A stretch of 64,000 nt of DNA. It comes from Siphonodentalium dalli. Taxonomy: Eukaryota > Mollusca > Scaphopoda > Gadilida > Siphonodentaliidae. The notes under the pieces were generated by a model that was not told where the DNA came from, searched no databases, and worked only from the letters and a program-made list of their open reading frames with translations. This document shows positions 12,330 through 23,980 of the stretch, piece after piece. Location of the stretch: assembly GCA_032622095.1 (NCBI GenBank), contig CP136066.1, forward strand, positions 46,100,911 to 46,164,910, in the 5' to 3' direction. Positions within the stretch are counted from its first letter, which is position 1. The number at the start of each line of letters is the position of its first letter. A program made the translations under genes and the position numbers.

Positions 12330-13135
12330 GGAACTAGAAATATATTGGTAGAAGGTTTGGCTGTGTTTGAATGCCTATCGGCGGATTTCTATAAATATTT
12401 TTAATGGCAACCTTTGCAAGTTAAATCTTTTTACCAATTCGTGGATACCAAATTTATTACGATTGGACGTCGGGAACATGACGTACTAATTGAAATAATC
12501 TCGAGGGGTATGAACCCCAAATAGCCCCACTATATAGAGATATTTCGGTAGACAGTTTATTGTCGTAGTTTATAATTGCGCACTATAAGCGTTTAAGTGA
12601 CTTTTTGTGGGTTTTCTATAAATATTTTTGGCGACAAATATTTGCATGTTGCAAGTTTAGTCTCTGGCCGATTCATGGGTATGAAATTTGTTACGCTCGG
12701 ACATCGGGAACTTTTCGTATTAATCGATATAAACCCAAACTAGGAATATATTGGTCGAAAGTTTGTCCGTGTTTGAATGTCTGTTGTCGGATTTCTATAA
12801 ATATTTTAAGGCAACCGTTTGCATGTTGAAAGTTCAGTCTTTTGCCGATTCGTGGATACCAAATTTATTAGGATTGGTAATCGGAGACATGTTGTAGTAA
12901 CTGAAATAATCTCCAGGGATATAAACCCCAAATAACCCCACTAGAGATATTTTGGAAGACAGTTTATTGTCTGAGTTGATCATTGCGCACTATATGACGG
13001 GCTGCGTTTAGGCTACTTTTGTGGGTTTTCTATAAATATTTTTAGCGACATATTTTTGCATGTTGCAAGTTCAGTCTCTGGCCGATTCATGGGTATCAAA
13101 TTTACGATCGGACATCGGGAACTTGAGAAGTCAGT
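12330..13135. repeat. Four diverged ~200-bp units in ~410-bp dimers
   Basis: 'ttctataaatattttt' recurs at about 12383, 12611, 12793 and 13028. Alternate units share extra sequence: the first and third carry 'gtttgaatg' and 'ggataccaaatttatta'. The second and fourth carry 'ctctggccgattcatgggta' and 'gcgcactata'. The pattern is a higher-order dimer present twice. No ends or coding sequence were found. Confidence 0.7.
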
Positions 13136-13261
13136 GGGAACAAAATTTCCATTGAATATCAAATATCTCGCGCAAAAATTGAATAAAGACTCAAAATACA
13201 TTAAAATAATATTATAATTCATGCACAAATTATCACACGGTGTTGTAGTCAATACCATTTA

Positions 13262-13733
13262 TATGGAATCCTATTAGGGCCACTTGCTAATGGCGCTTTC
13301 GGCGCACTTTTTGTCGCTTTCGGCGCGATGCGCCGAAAGCGCCGAAACATACCCTAATGGCGCACTTTTTGTCGCTTCCGGCGCGCGCCATTAGGGAGTG
13401 GACCTAATAGTATACCTAATGGCGCTTTCGGCGCGCGCCGAAAGCGACAAAAAGTGCGCCATTAGTAACGCGCCGAAAGCGACAAAATGTGCGCCGTTAC
13501 GGCGCACATTTTGTCGCTTTCGGCGCGCCGAAACATGCGCTAATATCGCACATTTTCGGCGCGCGCGCCGAAAGCGACAAAAAGTGCGCCGAAAGCGACA
13601 AATAGTGCGCCGTAACGGCGCATATTTTGTCGCTTTCGGCGCGTTACTAATGGCGCACTTTTTGTCGCTTTCGGCGCTTTCGGCGCATCGCGCCGAAAGC
13701 GCCATTAGCAAGTGGCCCTAATAGGATTCCATA
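13262..13733. mobile_element. GC-rich modular foldback element 1, TSD CATTTA
   Basis: It begins TATGGAATCCTATTAGGGCC and ends in the exact inverse. The terminal match continues for about 44 bp. Immediately outside both ends lies CATTTA (13256-13261 and 13734-13739), a perfect 6-bp target duplication. The interior is built almost wholly of inverted modules: GCGCCGAAAGCGACAAAA and its complement, plus CCTAATGGCG and CGCCATTAG. The whole can fold into many alternative hairpins. It sits as a sharp GC island in AT-rich DNA. Six-bp duplications are reported for Polinton, IS3EU and Dada-type transposons, and I cannot tell which, if any, applies. The long ORFs on both strands (13391-13721) are palindrome artefacts. 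Confidence 0.85.
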
Positions 13734-13789
13734 CATTTACGAACAAACCCGTCGTTGACAACATAATCGACGCGGCAGTTAGTGTAATT

Positions 13790-15184
13790 TATGGAATCCT
13801 ATTAGGGCCACTTGCTAATGGCGCTTTCAGCGCGCGCCGAAGCGACAAAAAGTGCGCCATTAGTAACGCGCCGAAAGCGCCGAAAGCGACAAAATGTGCG
13901 CCGTTACGGCGCACATTTTGTCGCTTTGAAGGCGCGCCGAAACATGCGCTAATATCGCACATTTTGTCGCTTTCAAGTAAATAAGTACTGGAAAGCGTCA
14001 AAAAGTGCGTCATTAATAACGCGCCGAAAGCGACAAAATGTGCGCACATTTTGTAGCTTTCGGCACGTTAATAATGACGCACTTTTTGTCGCTTTCCAGT
14101 ACTTATTTACTTGAAATTGGCCCAAAAAAAGGGAATTACGGGTCCCTGGGGGCTTGATTCCCTCATATGGTTTGCTTATTGAATTAAAATTTGGCACCCC
14201 CCCCCCATATTTTCATGTTATCAGCATCTCTGCCCTATATACGAATGTGTGTCTCCACCCCGGAGTTCTAGTAAATTTTAGTAAGGGGATATCTCCTGCA
14301 CAGATATATTTAGCATTTCCATGGTAATCAAAAGGGAATTATGAGTTATTGGTGGACTGCCTCCTGCATATGGTAAATAGGGAAATCTCTTGCACAGATA
14401 TATACAAGTTTGATGGTCATAGAAGATCATGGGGCAAGGATGCTGATTATATGAAAATATGGGGTTTCTTGTTTACCCAATTTTAAGTCAATTAGGTTAA
14501 GACCATTGATATTGTATGTATATGTGCAGGGGATGCCCCTTTAATAAAATACAATAGAGCTCCAGGGTGGAGAGACATTCCCTGGGGCAGGGATGCTGTT
14601 GATGTGAAAATAGGGGGTTTTACCCAATTTTAAGTCAATACGTACACCATATGAGGGAAGCAAGCCCCAGGGACCCCTAATTCCCTTTCTATATATATGA
14701 CCATCAAAATTGTATATATCTGTGCAAGAGATGTCCCTTTACTGGAATTTACTAGAACTCCGGGGTGGAGACACATTCCTGGGGCACGGATGCTGAGATT
14801 CATTTGGAAATATGTCTTGTATTCAAATTTCGAGTCTATATAAGCCCACCATATGCAGGAAGCAGTCCATGGAAATGCTAAATATATCTGTGCAGGAGAT
14901 ATCCCCTTACTAAAATTTACTAGAACTCCGGGGTGGAGACACACATTCGTGGGGCAGAGATGCTGATAACATGAAAATATGGGGGGGGGGTACCAAATTG
15001 TAATTCAATAAGCAAACCATATAAGGGAATCAAGCCCCAGGGACCCCTAATTCCCTTTTTTTGGGCCAATTTCAAGTAAATAAGTACTGGAAGGCGACAA
15101 AAAGTGCGTCATTAATAACGCGCCGAAAGCGACAAAATGTGCGCCGAAAGCGCCATTAGCAAGTGGCCCTAATAGGATTCCATA
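13790..15184. mobile_element. GC-rich modular foldback element 2, TSD GTAATT
   Basis: Same termini as element 1 (TATGGAATCCTATTAGGGCC and inverse), flanked by a perfect 6-bp duplication GTAATT (13784-13789 and 15185-15190). The arms use the same GCGCCGAAAGCGACAAAA modules. They also contain 'aagtaaataagtactgg' at 13975, inverted at about 14095 and direct again at about 15073. The middle is not GC-rich but a second inverted repeat (14096-15090). No transposase is present. The centre may be an insertion or an acquired module. Confidence 0.85.
14096..15090. repeat. Inner inverted repeat nested in foldback element 2
   Basis: The left arm (14096-~14325) reads 'ccagtacttatttacttgaa' ... 'caccccggagttctagtaaa' ... 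'gcacagatatatttagcatt' and ends at 'tccatgg'. The right arm (~14870-15090) is its inverse. Further copies of the 'agaactccggggtggagaca' block lie between the arms, around 14560 and 14755, so the module is repeated at least four times. Homopolymer runs (10 C at about 14196, 10 G at about 14981) sit at mirrored positions in the arms. ORFs at 14630-14944 are shadows of the repeats. Confidence 0.8.
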
Positions 15185-15190
15185 GTAATT

Positions 15191-15930
15191 AGCTTGAAAC
15201 TTCTAGTGGGGTTGATACCCCTCCAGCGCTATATACAGAGGGGATATCACAATGTTCGCGTCATGGGAATTCTGAGGCGGTCATTCATGAAACCGATATA
15301 TTTTATATTATAATAAATATATATACCTAATAATATGATCTTGAGGGCGTTACCATTTCTGACTATGGTGTTCTTGTTCTAAATCGACGACCAAATAATC
15401 GCGCGACATACCGCGCAGCAAACACCGTGCCGAAGGCCCTTTATAATCCCATACACTTACGGTCTGAGGTTATAATGTCCGCGGTAGAAACAGAGGTACT
15501 TCTGATTATGGACAAAACAATTGTAGCAATACTAGATGCAACAAGCAGGATACATAGTGTGGAAATAACCCATGTGTTCCTGGAAATAGATTTTACACGG
15601 TCTAAAACACCCATATCTTAACGAGGCAAGTGTACCACGTCAATGCCACCGTGTGTATAACATAAATATATGCTAATAGCAAATTAGGTGCGGTATTCAT
15701 ATCACATGTTTGGATATGGATTAGACTCAGTGGACATTGATCTGAATTCAATAAACAGACGTAGTTTCAGCAACCGATATCAGCATGTACGACCTGTGTC
15801 CTTACCACACATGGTTGTGGTTGATGTAAAGCAGTCAAATCCGATATGGCCCAAATTCAGGGTATACTAGACGTATTCTTCCCATATAAACACCTAAACA
15901 ATAAGAGTCCCCCTCATATCCCTTATAAAT
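15191..15930. other. No confident gene; two short ORFs
   Basis: Two short plus-strand ORFs (15427-15621 and 15688-15870) have no recognisable domain and no clear splice partners. The rest is AT-rich intergenic sequence. Confidence 0.45.
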
Positions 15931-15934
15931 ATTT

Positions 15935-16480
15935 ACAATTGTTTTACCATAGTAAAATTATGGTTAACCATAATAAAAAACAATAGTTAATTTACACCGG
16001 TTATCTGAAACTATAGTTAATTTACAATGGTTATTTGAGTGTAAATTTACAACGGTGATTTGGGTGGTAAATTTACAATGGTGATTTGGGTGGTAAATTT
16101 ACAACGGTGATTTGGGTGGTAAATTTACAACGGTGATTTGGGTGGTAAATTTACAACGGTTGTGGTAAAACTATGGTTTTACAACGGTTATTTGAGTAGT
16201 AAATCTATAGTAAAAAAAACAGTAGTTAATTTACCATGGTTATACCCATGCCTCCATGATAATTACTATGCCTCCTTGTAATTACCATGGTATTATGATG
16301 ATTACCATAGTGTTACCACTCAAAAGACTGTTGTAAATTAACTGTTGTTTTTTCACTATGGTAATTACCGTGATGACCGATTACCATAGTTTTACCACCA
16401 AAAGACTGTTGAAAAGGTACTATTGTTTGTTTTACTATTGCTTCACCACACAAATAACTTGTAAATTAACTATTGTTTTT
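15935..16480. mobile_element. MITE-like repeat with a 26-bp tandem core
   Basis: Inverted flanks: 'aaaaaacaatagttaattta' near 15977 against 'gtaaattaactattgttttt' near 16452. The core (about 16025-16165) has roughly five copies of a 26-bp unit, 'ggtgatttgggtggtaaatt' plus 'tacaac'. It is followed by degenerate 'ttaccatggta' motifs. No flanking duplication was identified and there is no coding content. Confidence 0.6.
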
Positions 16481-16499
16481 TTACTGGGATTTGCAACAG

Positions 16500-17470
16500 C
16501 ACTTGATGAGTTCTGAACACACAGTTGCAGCTTCTGGTAATGTAGCCCACAATGGTTTATATCCATGGTTTTCAACTGACCATCCCCAGTCACGAGGTTC
16601 AGGTATTGGAATTGTTATGTCATGACAAGTGTACCACAATCTTGCCTGGTAGAGGGCTCATTTCATATGCTGTATTAGGGCCCCTTTTGTGCGACAAGTT
16701 TTGGAGAATTCTCTTATTCCTCGTTAAACAGCAACCTTTGACAACCTTTATTATAATTAATGATACTGAAACGTTCGAGTTCTTTGAAAATATCTGAGGA
16801 CAAATCTAGTTTAATAAAATGTTGATTCGCCAAAAAGAAGAAATGCACATGTATCTATGATCGCTGGTTAATATTTCCATGCCATCCATAAACGTTTTCT
16901 GCCCTTTCCATGGAAGAAGGAAGTGCTTTCACAACCAGATATCGAATGAAAAATGGGTAGAGATAAACAACTGTCGTCGCCCAGAGCGGAACATGTGCTG
17001 TTGACATGGTACAATGTTTTATGTTGCCTGTTCCTAGAGAAACCCATATATCAGCACCACTGTTAGCATCGTTAAACTTTGAAAACTGACAGAGGAGAAT
17101 TACCTAAAATCTGTGTCAACAGTCCGAACATGGATTGTCGTCAGCCCAAAAGAAAGCGCATGAATAATATGCAGCACAATTCTAATATCAGCTTCCTCCT
17201 GACAACAGTTTCTCAAGATTCTTCTATTGGCGAATCAAACTTTTATTCAACTAGATTCGTCCTCAGATATTTTCAAAGAACTCGAACGTTTCATTATCAT
17301 TACGTAAAATAAAGGTTGTCAAAACTTGTCGCTCAATAGAAGGTACAGCACATGAAACGCGCTGTCTACCAGGCAGGAGTGTGGTACACTTGTCACGACA
17401 AGCTGCAGCTGTGTGTTCAGAACTCATTAAGTGTTGTTGCAAATCCCAAACTTGTAACATATGCAAATCT
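16500..17470. repeat. Diverged inverted duplication (~300-bp arms)
   Basis: The left arm (16500-~16810) and right arm (~17240-17470) are inverse copies: 'tgagttctgaacacacagtt' answers 'tgtgttcagaactcatt', and both translate to related short peptides (CHDKCTTILPGR and CRDKCTTLLPGR; both end ETFEFFENI). The shared peptide may be a fossil coding segment carried in both arms, but I do not recognise it. The ~430-bp spacer shows nothing else. Confidence 0.6.
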
Positions 17471-17609
17471 GCAAAAGCTGATTTACCATGCACAAGGTTA
17501 TATAGATGTGTAATTGTGATATTAAGAATGCCTAAAATATGTCTTCAACGTATAAACACAGGCACCGGTGATTATAATATGACAATATATGAGTTGCTAT
17601 CTATCGGCT

Positions 17610-18078
17610 GGTATTATAAGACTGTGAACATTATAGTTATATAACATAACAAACATGAATTTAAGAAAATAGTATAAACAAAGATATGCCATCTTTATGT
17701 CATGTGTATTATTGATGGACAATTCAAAGTTGTGACCTGAAATACATATCTATATATACTCCCCTCTTGTATGCTAGATCACATAAACGAATGATGTTGG
17801 GTCAATACCTTCAAATATATCCATTGATGGTATAATAGATTAATGGTATTATCAGACTGTGAACATTATAGTTATATAACACAACACACATGAATTTAAG
17901 AAAATAGTATAAACAAAGATAGGCCATCTTTATGTCATGTGTATTATTGATGGACAATTTAAAGTTGTGACCTGAAATACATATCTATATATACACCCCT
18001 CTTGTATGCTAGATCACATAAGTCAATGATGTTGGGTCAATACCTTCAAATATATCCATTGATGGTATAATAGATTTT
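17610..18078. repeat. Recent tandem duplication, 235-bp period
   Basis: Two nearly identical copies: 'gactgtgaacattatagtta' at 17620 and 17855, and 'caatgatgttgggtcaatac' and relatives at the same offset. The few mismatches indicate a fairly recent event. Non-coding. Confidence 0.85.
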
Positions 18079-18639
18079 TTTAATTTTTATTCTATTTCAC
18101 CAAGAAATTACATGTATACACCTTTATAACAACCACCAAGGGTGCTTATACCTAAGGCAGGTGAATGGCGTCATATAATTTTTTCTATATCCGTCAGTGA
18201 TTTTTCAAGATCGCGGGTCTAGATTTTGGAGAAATTGTCACGTGACTTCCGGTTAGCAACCGTGTGTAGATTGCAAAAAAAAAAGCGGAATTGGAAATGA
18301 AGCATCGCGATAAAAATAAAAGTAACTACTTCACGGCTTACGAAGAATTCACATGTGATTTAAGTCTATTAATTTCATTTAGACCAATTTCGTTGGTTGG
18401 CTTAATGAAATCTAAAAAGGAAGAAGTCATGACGATAATACAGACAAGATTTTGTCTTGTCAATTTGGCATGTCGTCTCCGTCGTGACCACTGCATGATG
18501 TTACATAAATTATTCTTAGCTTTACGTCGCCGAAATAAGGCAAATTTGAGGCACATCATGTGTGGTTGCTCCACTGCGTGTCACGTACGAATCATATTAT
18601 GTGTTGTATTCGACATTCATTTTCGAAACATTTAAGACC
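18079..18639. other. No confident gene
   Basis: A plus-strand ORF of 114 codons (18291-18635) and an antisense ORF overlap here. Neither shows a recognisable motif. The antisense one has an Arg/Lys-rich stretch (LFRRRKAKNN) that I cannot assign. Confidence 0.4.
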
Positions 18640-19480
18640 GCATATTGTATATTATCTTGGGAAATGTTTGAGAAATTTCCCTTATATTTGTTGAAAATAG
18701 TTGAAATGATGAAATATAATTGTTATATAGGCATATAATCGTAAATTTCAACATTATGCTCACAATGAGGTTGTTACATTATCATATATGACGAATTGCG
18801 ATCGACAAACTCACTTTATAAGATTTAACCAAAGATTTATTGAATCCTTACAACAGTCACATTTTCGAGATTTTGGGTTGAGGGGTAACATAAACCAAAT
18901 TTTCTGAAACGTTGTCACATATTAGCCACACAAAATGTATTCATTGTTTTCAGTATATCTGTCCAAATCATATAAGACCAAACATTGTGAACTATTGCAA
19001 ATATCCTATGAGTAAATGATAATTTATTGGACCAAAATATTTGAAATGACGAGGATTTTCTTACCAAATTGCATCTGTTTTGTCGAAAAAGTTTAAATTT
19101 CAACTTTGGTCATTGTGTATGTACTTGCCATTACAGTATTTAGAAACGTGATCGAATAGTGTCCTTCATAGATTCTCATCCATGTTCTATCGGATGTTTA
19201 TCACAAAAACAAAATTTCATGTTTTTTGGGGTAAGGGGGTAATATAATCAAAAATTTCTAAAACACGGTTACGAATTTGTCCTAGATGTTGTATGTTTTG
19301 TTTGCAGTATACATTTCCTAAATAGTTAAGGTCTTAACCTTTGATATACACTGAACAAGTTTTGAGAAATTGTCCGTTTATTATTCCGAAAAATTTGAAA
19401 CGAGAATGATTTTATGACAAAATTTCATGTTTTTGGTCCAAAAAGTGATAAATTTCAAATTTGGTCAGCCTGGGTAGCTA
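18640..19480. repeat. Diverged ~355-bp direct repeats
   Basis: 'ttttgggttgaggggtaaca' (about 18871) recurs as 'tttttggggtaagggggtaa' (about 19224), each followed by 'tttctraaac' and later 'cagtatay...taag'. A third partial copy starts near 18640. No coding sequence. Confidence 0.55.
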
Positions 19481-19941
19481 TCATCTTCAAAATATGACAA
19501 TGCCGGGTGGAATGACGCCTTTATTAGGTATGTGCCTTAAATTTTATACCAGTTGGAACGTCACTGTGAAATAATTCTTGAAATTGGCGGCCGTTTTGTA
19601 TATATACTGGAAACAAGGCTTAATATTGATCAGAAACCTGTTTCTAGTTCACTTTTTGAAAGAGCACACATCACTTGACATAATATTAAAAAATGGCACT
19701 TTTGGCCAGTCCCTTCCAACATAAACGCTAAGTCACTACACTAACATATCCTCGTGCAAATAAGATATTTACAAAGTAAAACTATTTATGTTTTAACTCG
19801 TTTCACTCGAACAAACATAAATTATTTATTGAATAACAACTACGAATTATATAAACGAAGTTTTAATCTAGAAAGTCAGGTTAACGATTTGCTTCACATA
19901 AACTGTGCACATCATATTAAATAATCACAAAAGACCTGTCA
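19481..19941. other. No gene seen
   Basis: AT-rich intergenic sequence with no ORF or repeat end recognised. Confidence 0.5.
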
Positions 19942-20171
19942 TACTATAAACATGTATCATACAATGAAACGAACTTTTGCAGTCTATATTCTCATATGTA
20001 TTGATGATCAACTTTTTCAAAAGCCAATATAATCGAATAATTATCTACGTTACTAATACTATAAACATGTATCATACAATGAAACGAACTTTTGCAGTCT
20101 ATATTCTCATATTTATTGATGACCAACTTTTTCAAAAGCCAATATAATCGAATAATTATCTACGTTACTAA
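19942..20171. repeat. Tandem duplication, 115-bp period
   Basis: 'tactataaacatgtatcata' occurs at 19942 and 20057. The copies differ at only a few positions (for example 'atgtattgatgatcaac' against 'atttattgatgaccaac'). Non-coding. Confidence 0.9.
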
Positions 20172-20179
20172 ATGTGGGT

Positions 20180-20980
20180 GGGAGGGTGGACCAACCGTGC
20201 ACATTATAAGCTGAACGTAGACTGAGCACTAAAATCTTGTTTGCGTTCAAGCACACTTTAGAACAATCGAGAAACTCGTGCTGAATCGAGTCAATATCAA
20301 TCAACATTTAGCACGCGTGAACTACTATCGCCAATCACCCAGATATGCCCTATCGATTTACCCCCCCGTCGATCTAATATTGTCCTTTAACACTCTTGGC
20401 TCCAAATAATTCTTCGTTGAACTTCAATAAAGTAATTTACGTCAGGACGAACCAGTATCAATTTATTCTGTTGCAAGCGACACCGGACCGATCTTTCCGC
20501 TATGTGTCGACAGTAAATAAAAATCACATGGTATAATAGATGCACCGAAGTACCATGTGCATAGTAAGTGAGGTGTGTATATTATAACCAATCACAGTGC
20601 GCGTTGCTTAACAGTGCTTGCTGTTAACCAGTCGTATTGCGCATTAGATAGCGCAGTCTCTGTAACTTAGCGTCTGGATGATAATTATTATTCAGCATTT
20701 CCAGGAATAAACAATACGGACAAAACAATCCAAAATAATTAATTTTCTTTTCCTTTTTTATTTTCTCTCCGGCTATCTTATTATCTTGAGCGAAGATCTT
20801 CACCAGGACAACAGAATAATATTTAATATTCACCGACTGTTATTTTTATAAAGGTGTATTTGCCTACAGTTTCTGACTGTTTATAACTTAGTATAAGAGT
20901 TTCGATTTGTGGTGTCTTGGAATTCGCGGAGGACTTTGTCTCAGACTATTTTCAGTTTCTGTTCGTTTTTGTTTTCATTT
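20180..20980. other. No gene seen
   Basis: Short ORFs only. The segment immediately upstream of the SGNH remnant could belong to the 5' part of the retroelement, but no terminal repeat was identified. Confidence 0.45.
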
Positions 20981-20984
20981 TTGT

Positions 20985-21615
20985 TGAGAATTCTGGCTAA
21001 AATCTTGATATTTGGGTCGAGTCATGTTTCCCATTTTGTGAGGGAGTTATTCTATGGGGATCGAGCGGCATCGCAGCCATTTAATCGGGTTGTCGTACAC
21101 CTTTGAAGTTAGACAGTTCTAGTGTGGTTGTGAAATGTTTTGGTGTATCAGGTTTTCGAATTAGCGACATCACGGAGGGGATTCGGAGGCGTATTCGAGG
21201 TTTTAAACCGGATGTCCTCCTTGTTATGTGTGGAGGAAATTATCTTTAGGATCAGTCACCTGATCATGTGTTTCAATGTCTGCTTGGTCTGGTCTTATAC
21301 TTGGGGAAAATGTTGGCTCTAATTTAGTCCGCATCTTCGTGTTTGAGGTTCTTGAGCGCCTCCAGGTACGTCTGCCCGGTCCCGACAGGTTTAATACGAG
21401 GGACCGACAGCTGTGGCAGCTTTTAATGGCAGAGTCATGGAACTTAATGTTGCCCCCAGGAACCGGTTGAGTCGTAATTCTCGGTTGGCTTTTTATTGGC
21501 CATTGCGTCGCCTCTCTACCATGGCCAAAGACCTCTTGGAGGATAACGTTCACCTGAATTCGGCTGGCAACCAGCGTTTGCGTCGCAATGTCAAACAAGC
21601 CATTGAACACATCTC
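20985..21615 (+). pseudogene. SGNH/GDSL-like hydrolase remnant
   Basis: Four family blocks are readable on the plus strand across shifting frames. Block I is 'LIFGSSHVSHF' (about 21009), with the nucleophile-type Ser in GSS. It is followed by 'FRISDITEGIRRRI' and then 'FKPDVLLVMCGGNYL', where GGND is expected, so the Asp has become Tyr next to the block III Asn. Block V is 'LLEDNVHLNSAGNQRL' (about 21535), with the D-x-V-H dyad. Stops and frameshifts separate the blocks, so it is dead. SGNH domains are known as accessory domains in some Ngaro and CR1-type retroelements. Its position upstream of the gag/RT blocks suggests, but does not prove, that it belongs to the same element. Confidence 0.65.
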
Positions 21616-21619
21616 TCGT

Positions 21620-22200
21620 GCCGCTGATCTCTGGTTTGCAGGGTTATTTACTAGAATATATTGTTATCTGTCAGTGTGCTTGTGTGAGTTATTTATCATT
21701 ACTGTGTGCTTAGATTACATGCCTCTCTTGTGCCTGGGTCAAATGTCATGATCAGTGTTTCTCTAACATTTAAACACCTCTCCTCTAGTGTCACTGATCT
21801 CTGCTCTGCAGGGTTATTCATGGGGTGTTATATCTCAGTGCACTTTTAAATTATATGTATCAGTTTTCACTGGTATGAGTAGTGTCACTGATCTCTGTGG
21901 TGCAGGGTTAACCAGTGTACTTTTGGGGATATGGTTGTTAATATTGAATAATTTGCATTTATTTTGACTGGTAATTTTTAACACATCATTAGTAGTTTGG
22001 CTGATATGGGCAATAATGCCACTGATCCGTGCTGTACAGGGTTCCAACGAACTATTATCTTTCAGTGTAATTTTTGGATTAATATTGAAAATCTGCCATT
22101 ATTCATCAGTCAGTCATTTCTAACAGCGTTTAACTTTCATTAGTAGGCTATTAATATCCATTGTGACTGATCTCTGCCACGCAGGGTTATTTCGGCTGTT
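21620..22200. repeat. Five irregularly spaced 25-bp direct repeats
   Basis: The motif 'CACTGATCTCTG' + 5 variable bases + 'CAGGGTTA' recurs near 21623, 21790, 21886, 22017 and 22163. The spacing is irregular, about 95-165 bp. Several copies are followed after 15-25 bp by 'tctCAGTGcact' or similar. The array lies between the SGNH remnant and the gag-like region. No function is assigned. Confidence 0.7.
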
Positions 22201-22704
22201 ATAATTGGTGCTGGGGAGGTCTTTGGTGTACCATCCTGATCTTCCTAGGGTATATTTTTGTTTAATCTAGATAATTGACAGTTCATTTATTAATTTTGCG
22301 TTCTACATTTTGCAGCCAGTGCCGAATTTGGTTTCATGACATGCATATATTATTCAAATTCCATGATGTCCAGGTGTACATTAATACATATGCGCTGAGG
22401 TAGAATTTGATTATATAACCTGGAGGGAACGTCAGGTTCACATGTACCGGCAATTATACTTCATCCATTGCTAGCAACCAAATTAATTTAAATTTGTTAT
22501 TCATCTTATGCTTAAAGATCAGGCATATTAATGATATAATGTAGTCAAATCTATTTATTCAAGTCAATGTCATAGGTAGGTGCTATCTAGCAACACAAGG
22601 CATTGATGGTACACAGGTATTTTATTTAAACACATCATAAATACACAAATGAATTGAAGTAAATATGATGTAGAGCGTAACATTTTTAATCCACTAAGGG
22701 AGCG

Positions 22705-23980
22705 GTGGCTCATCAGAACTATGTTACTCGCTTCATTATTGTTTGCTTTCACATACTAAAAGCTACATCGAAGCGTGCCGATCGGGGCCCGCAAATACAA
22801 TCCAAGATGATGACCACCCATACACACAGAGGACGAGGTCGGCCTTCAGCGATTGGCAGACAGGGCCGCAGTGCTAATACAGCCGACGCACTCGAGGATG
22901 GCCTACCACATATTACATGTAATCCAAGTGATGACCAGGCAAACGACACAATGACATTGAACACACGCAGGCACAATCACACACACGATTTAGTGGGCAT
23001 ATCCGACATTCTTTCGCCAGCCCAAACATAGCAAGTGATTGCAGAGCAGCAGCAGAAATTATTCAAGCTGCAGTCGATGCCAATATGTGTTGACTTTGGT
23101 GAGGACATTATGCCCTCTCTGATATCCGCCAGGTAGCCAGGACTCCATAATGGAAGACACATCCAATGCGGGCCCCTCTTCTTTGATGCGCTTGTCGTCT
23201 TTGGCCAATGGGGCTGGCCCCTCAAATGTGGCGAATTCCGCAATTCCATTGGCAGCCCATGTTACCCCACCAGTAAAAAGAAAAGTATGGGCCAATGAAT
23301 ATGTTGAATTTTACTCACTGCTTGACCATGGCAGTTCTTAGACACAATATACGATTGATGTCAATCCGGCTGGGGAGGGCTCACCTCTCATTTATGTTCC
23401 CAAACCGGTTCGCCAAATTAAAGATATAGACCAGTGCATTTGAGATCAAAAATATCCATCAACTTCTAAAGCTCTTAATCAATACCAGAGTTTCATTCGA
23501 TCCATGGCCAGGGACGGCGCAAATTGGGCTTGATACGACTGGCAATTTCGGCTTTCCCGCCAGTCTGATGAGAATCTGACCTGGGATTCATTATATTACA
23601 AACTACATACGAGGGCCAACAAACCTCGGCAATTTCATCCTCAGCAACCTGAGCGTGCCAACACTTTTCGACGCACCGCTCCAAATTCCTCACGGAGCAT
23701 GTTTAAAATTTCATGGGACAGGGTCCTGCGATGGATATGAATTCCCACCTAAATGTGTGGTGTGCGACAAGGACCTTTCCTTGCAAAAATGCCACAAACA
23801 GAATGAGTGGTTTCGGGGGAGCTTTCGGAGGAACAGTTCCTTTCGGACCGAGGTGCCCCGAAACCATTCGGATCTCGATCGTGAGTCACTGAACAATGTT
23901 GTGATCCACTGCAACCATGGCAATTTACATGCACTTCGATCTAATTGTACAGTAGTTACACCAATCACTGTTCCAGCACT
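22705..23980 (+). pseudogene. Gag-like region of the Ngaro/DIRS element
   Basis: The pieces include a basic stretch (HTHRGRGRPSAIGRQGR, 22837-22890), then 'KRKVWANEYVEFYSLL' (23274-23321), which matches the 'IW..EYV.F..LL' signature of YR-element Gags. Out of frame after it come 'WDSLYYKLHTRANKPRQFHP' (about 23580-23640) and a Cys-rich knuckle-like segment 'ACLKFHGTGSCDGY' ... 'CVVCDKDLSLQKCHK' (23697-23800). At least two frameshifts and several stops interrupt it. It would have encoded the RNA-binding structural protein of the element. Confidence 0.6.

Noticed and set aside
13391-14049. ORFs of 86-107 codons rich in Ala/Arg on both strands
   Set aside because: They come from palindromic GC-rich modules of foldback elements, and the same peptide appears in sense and antisense.
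18291-18635. Possible transposase N-terminus on the antisense strand (Arg-rich)
   Set aside because: A basic stretch alone is not enough, and no catalytic DDE motif or flanking termini were found.
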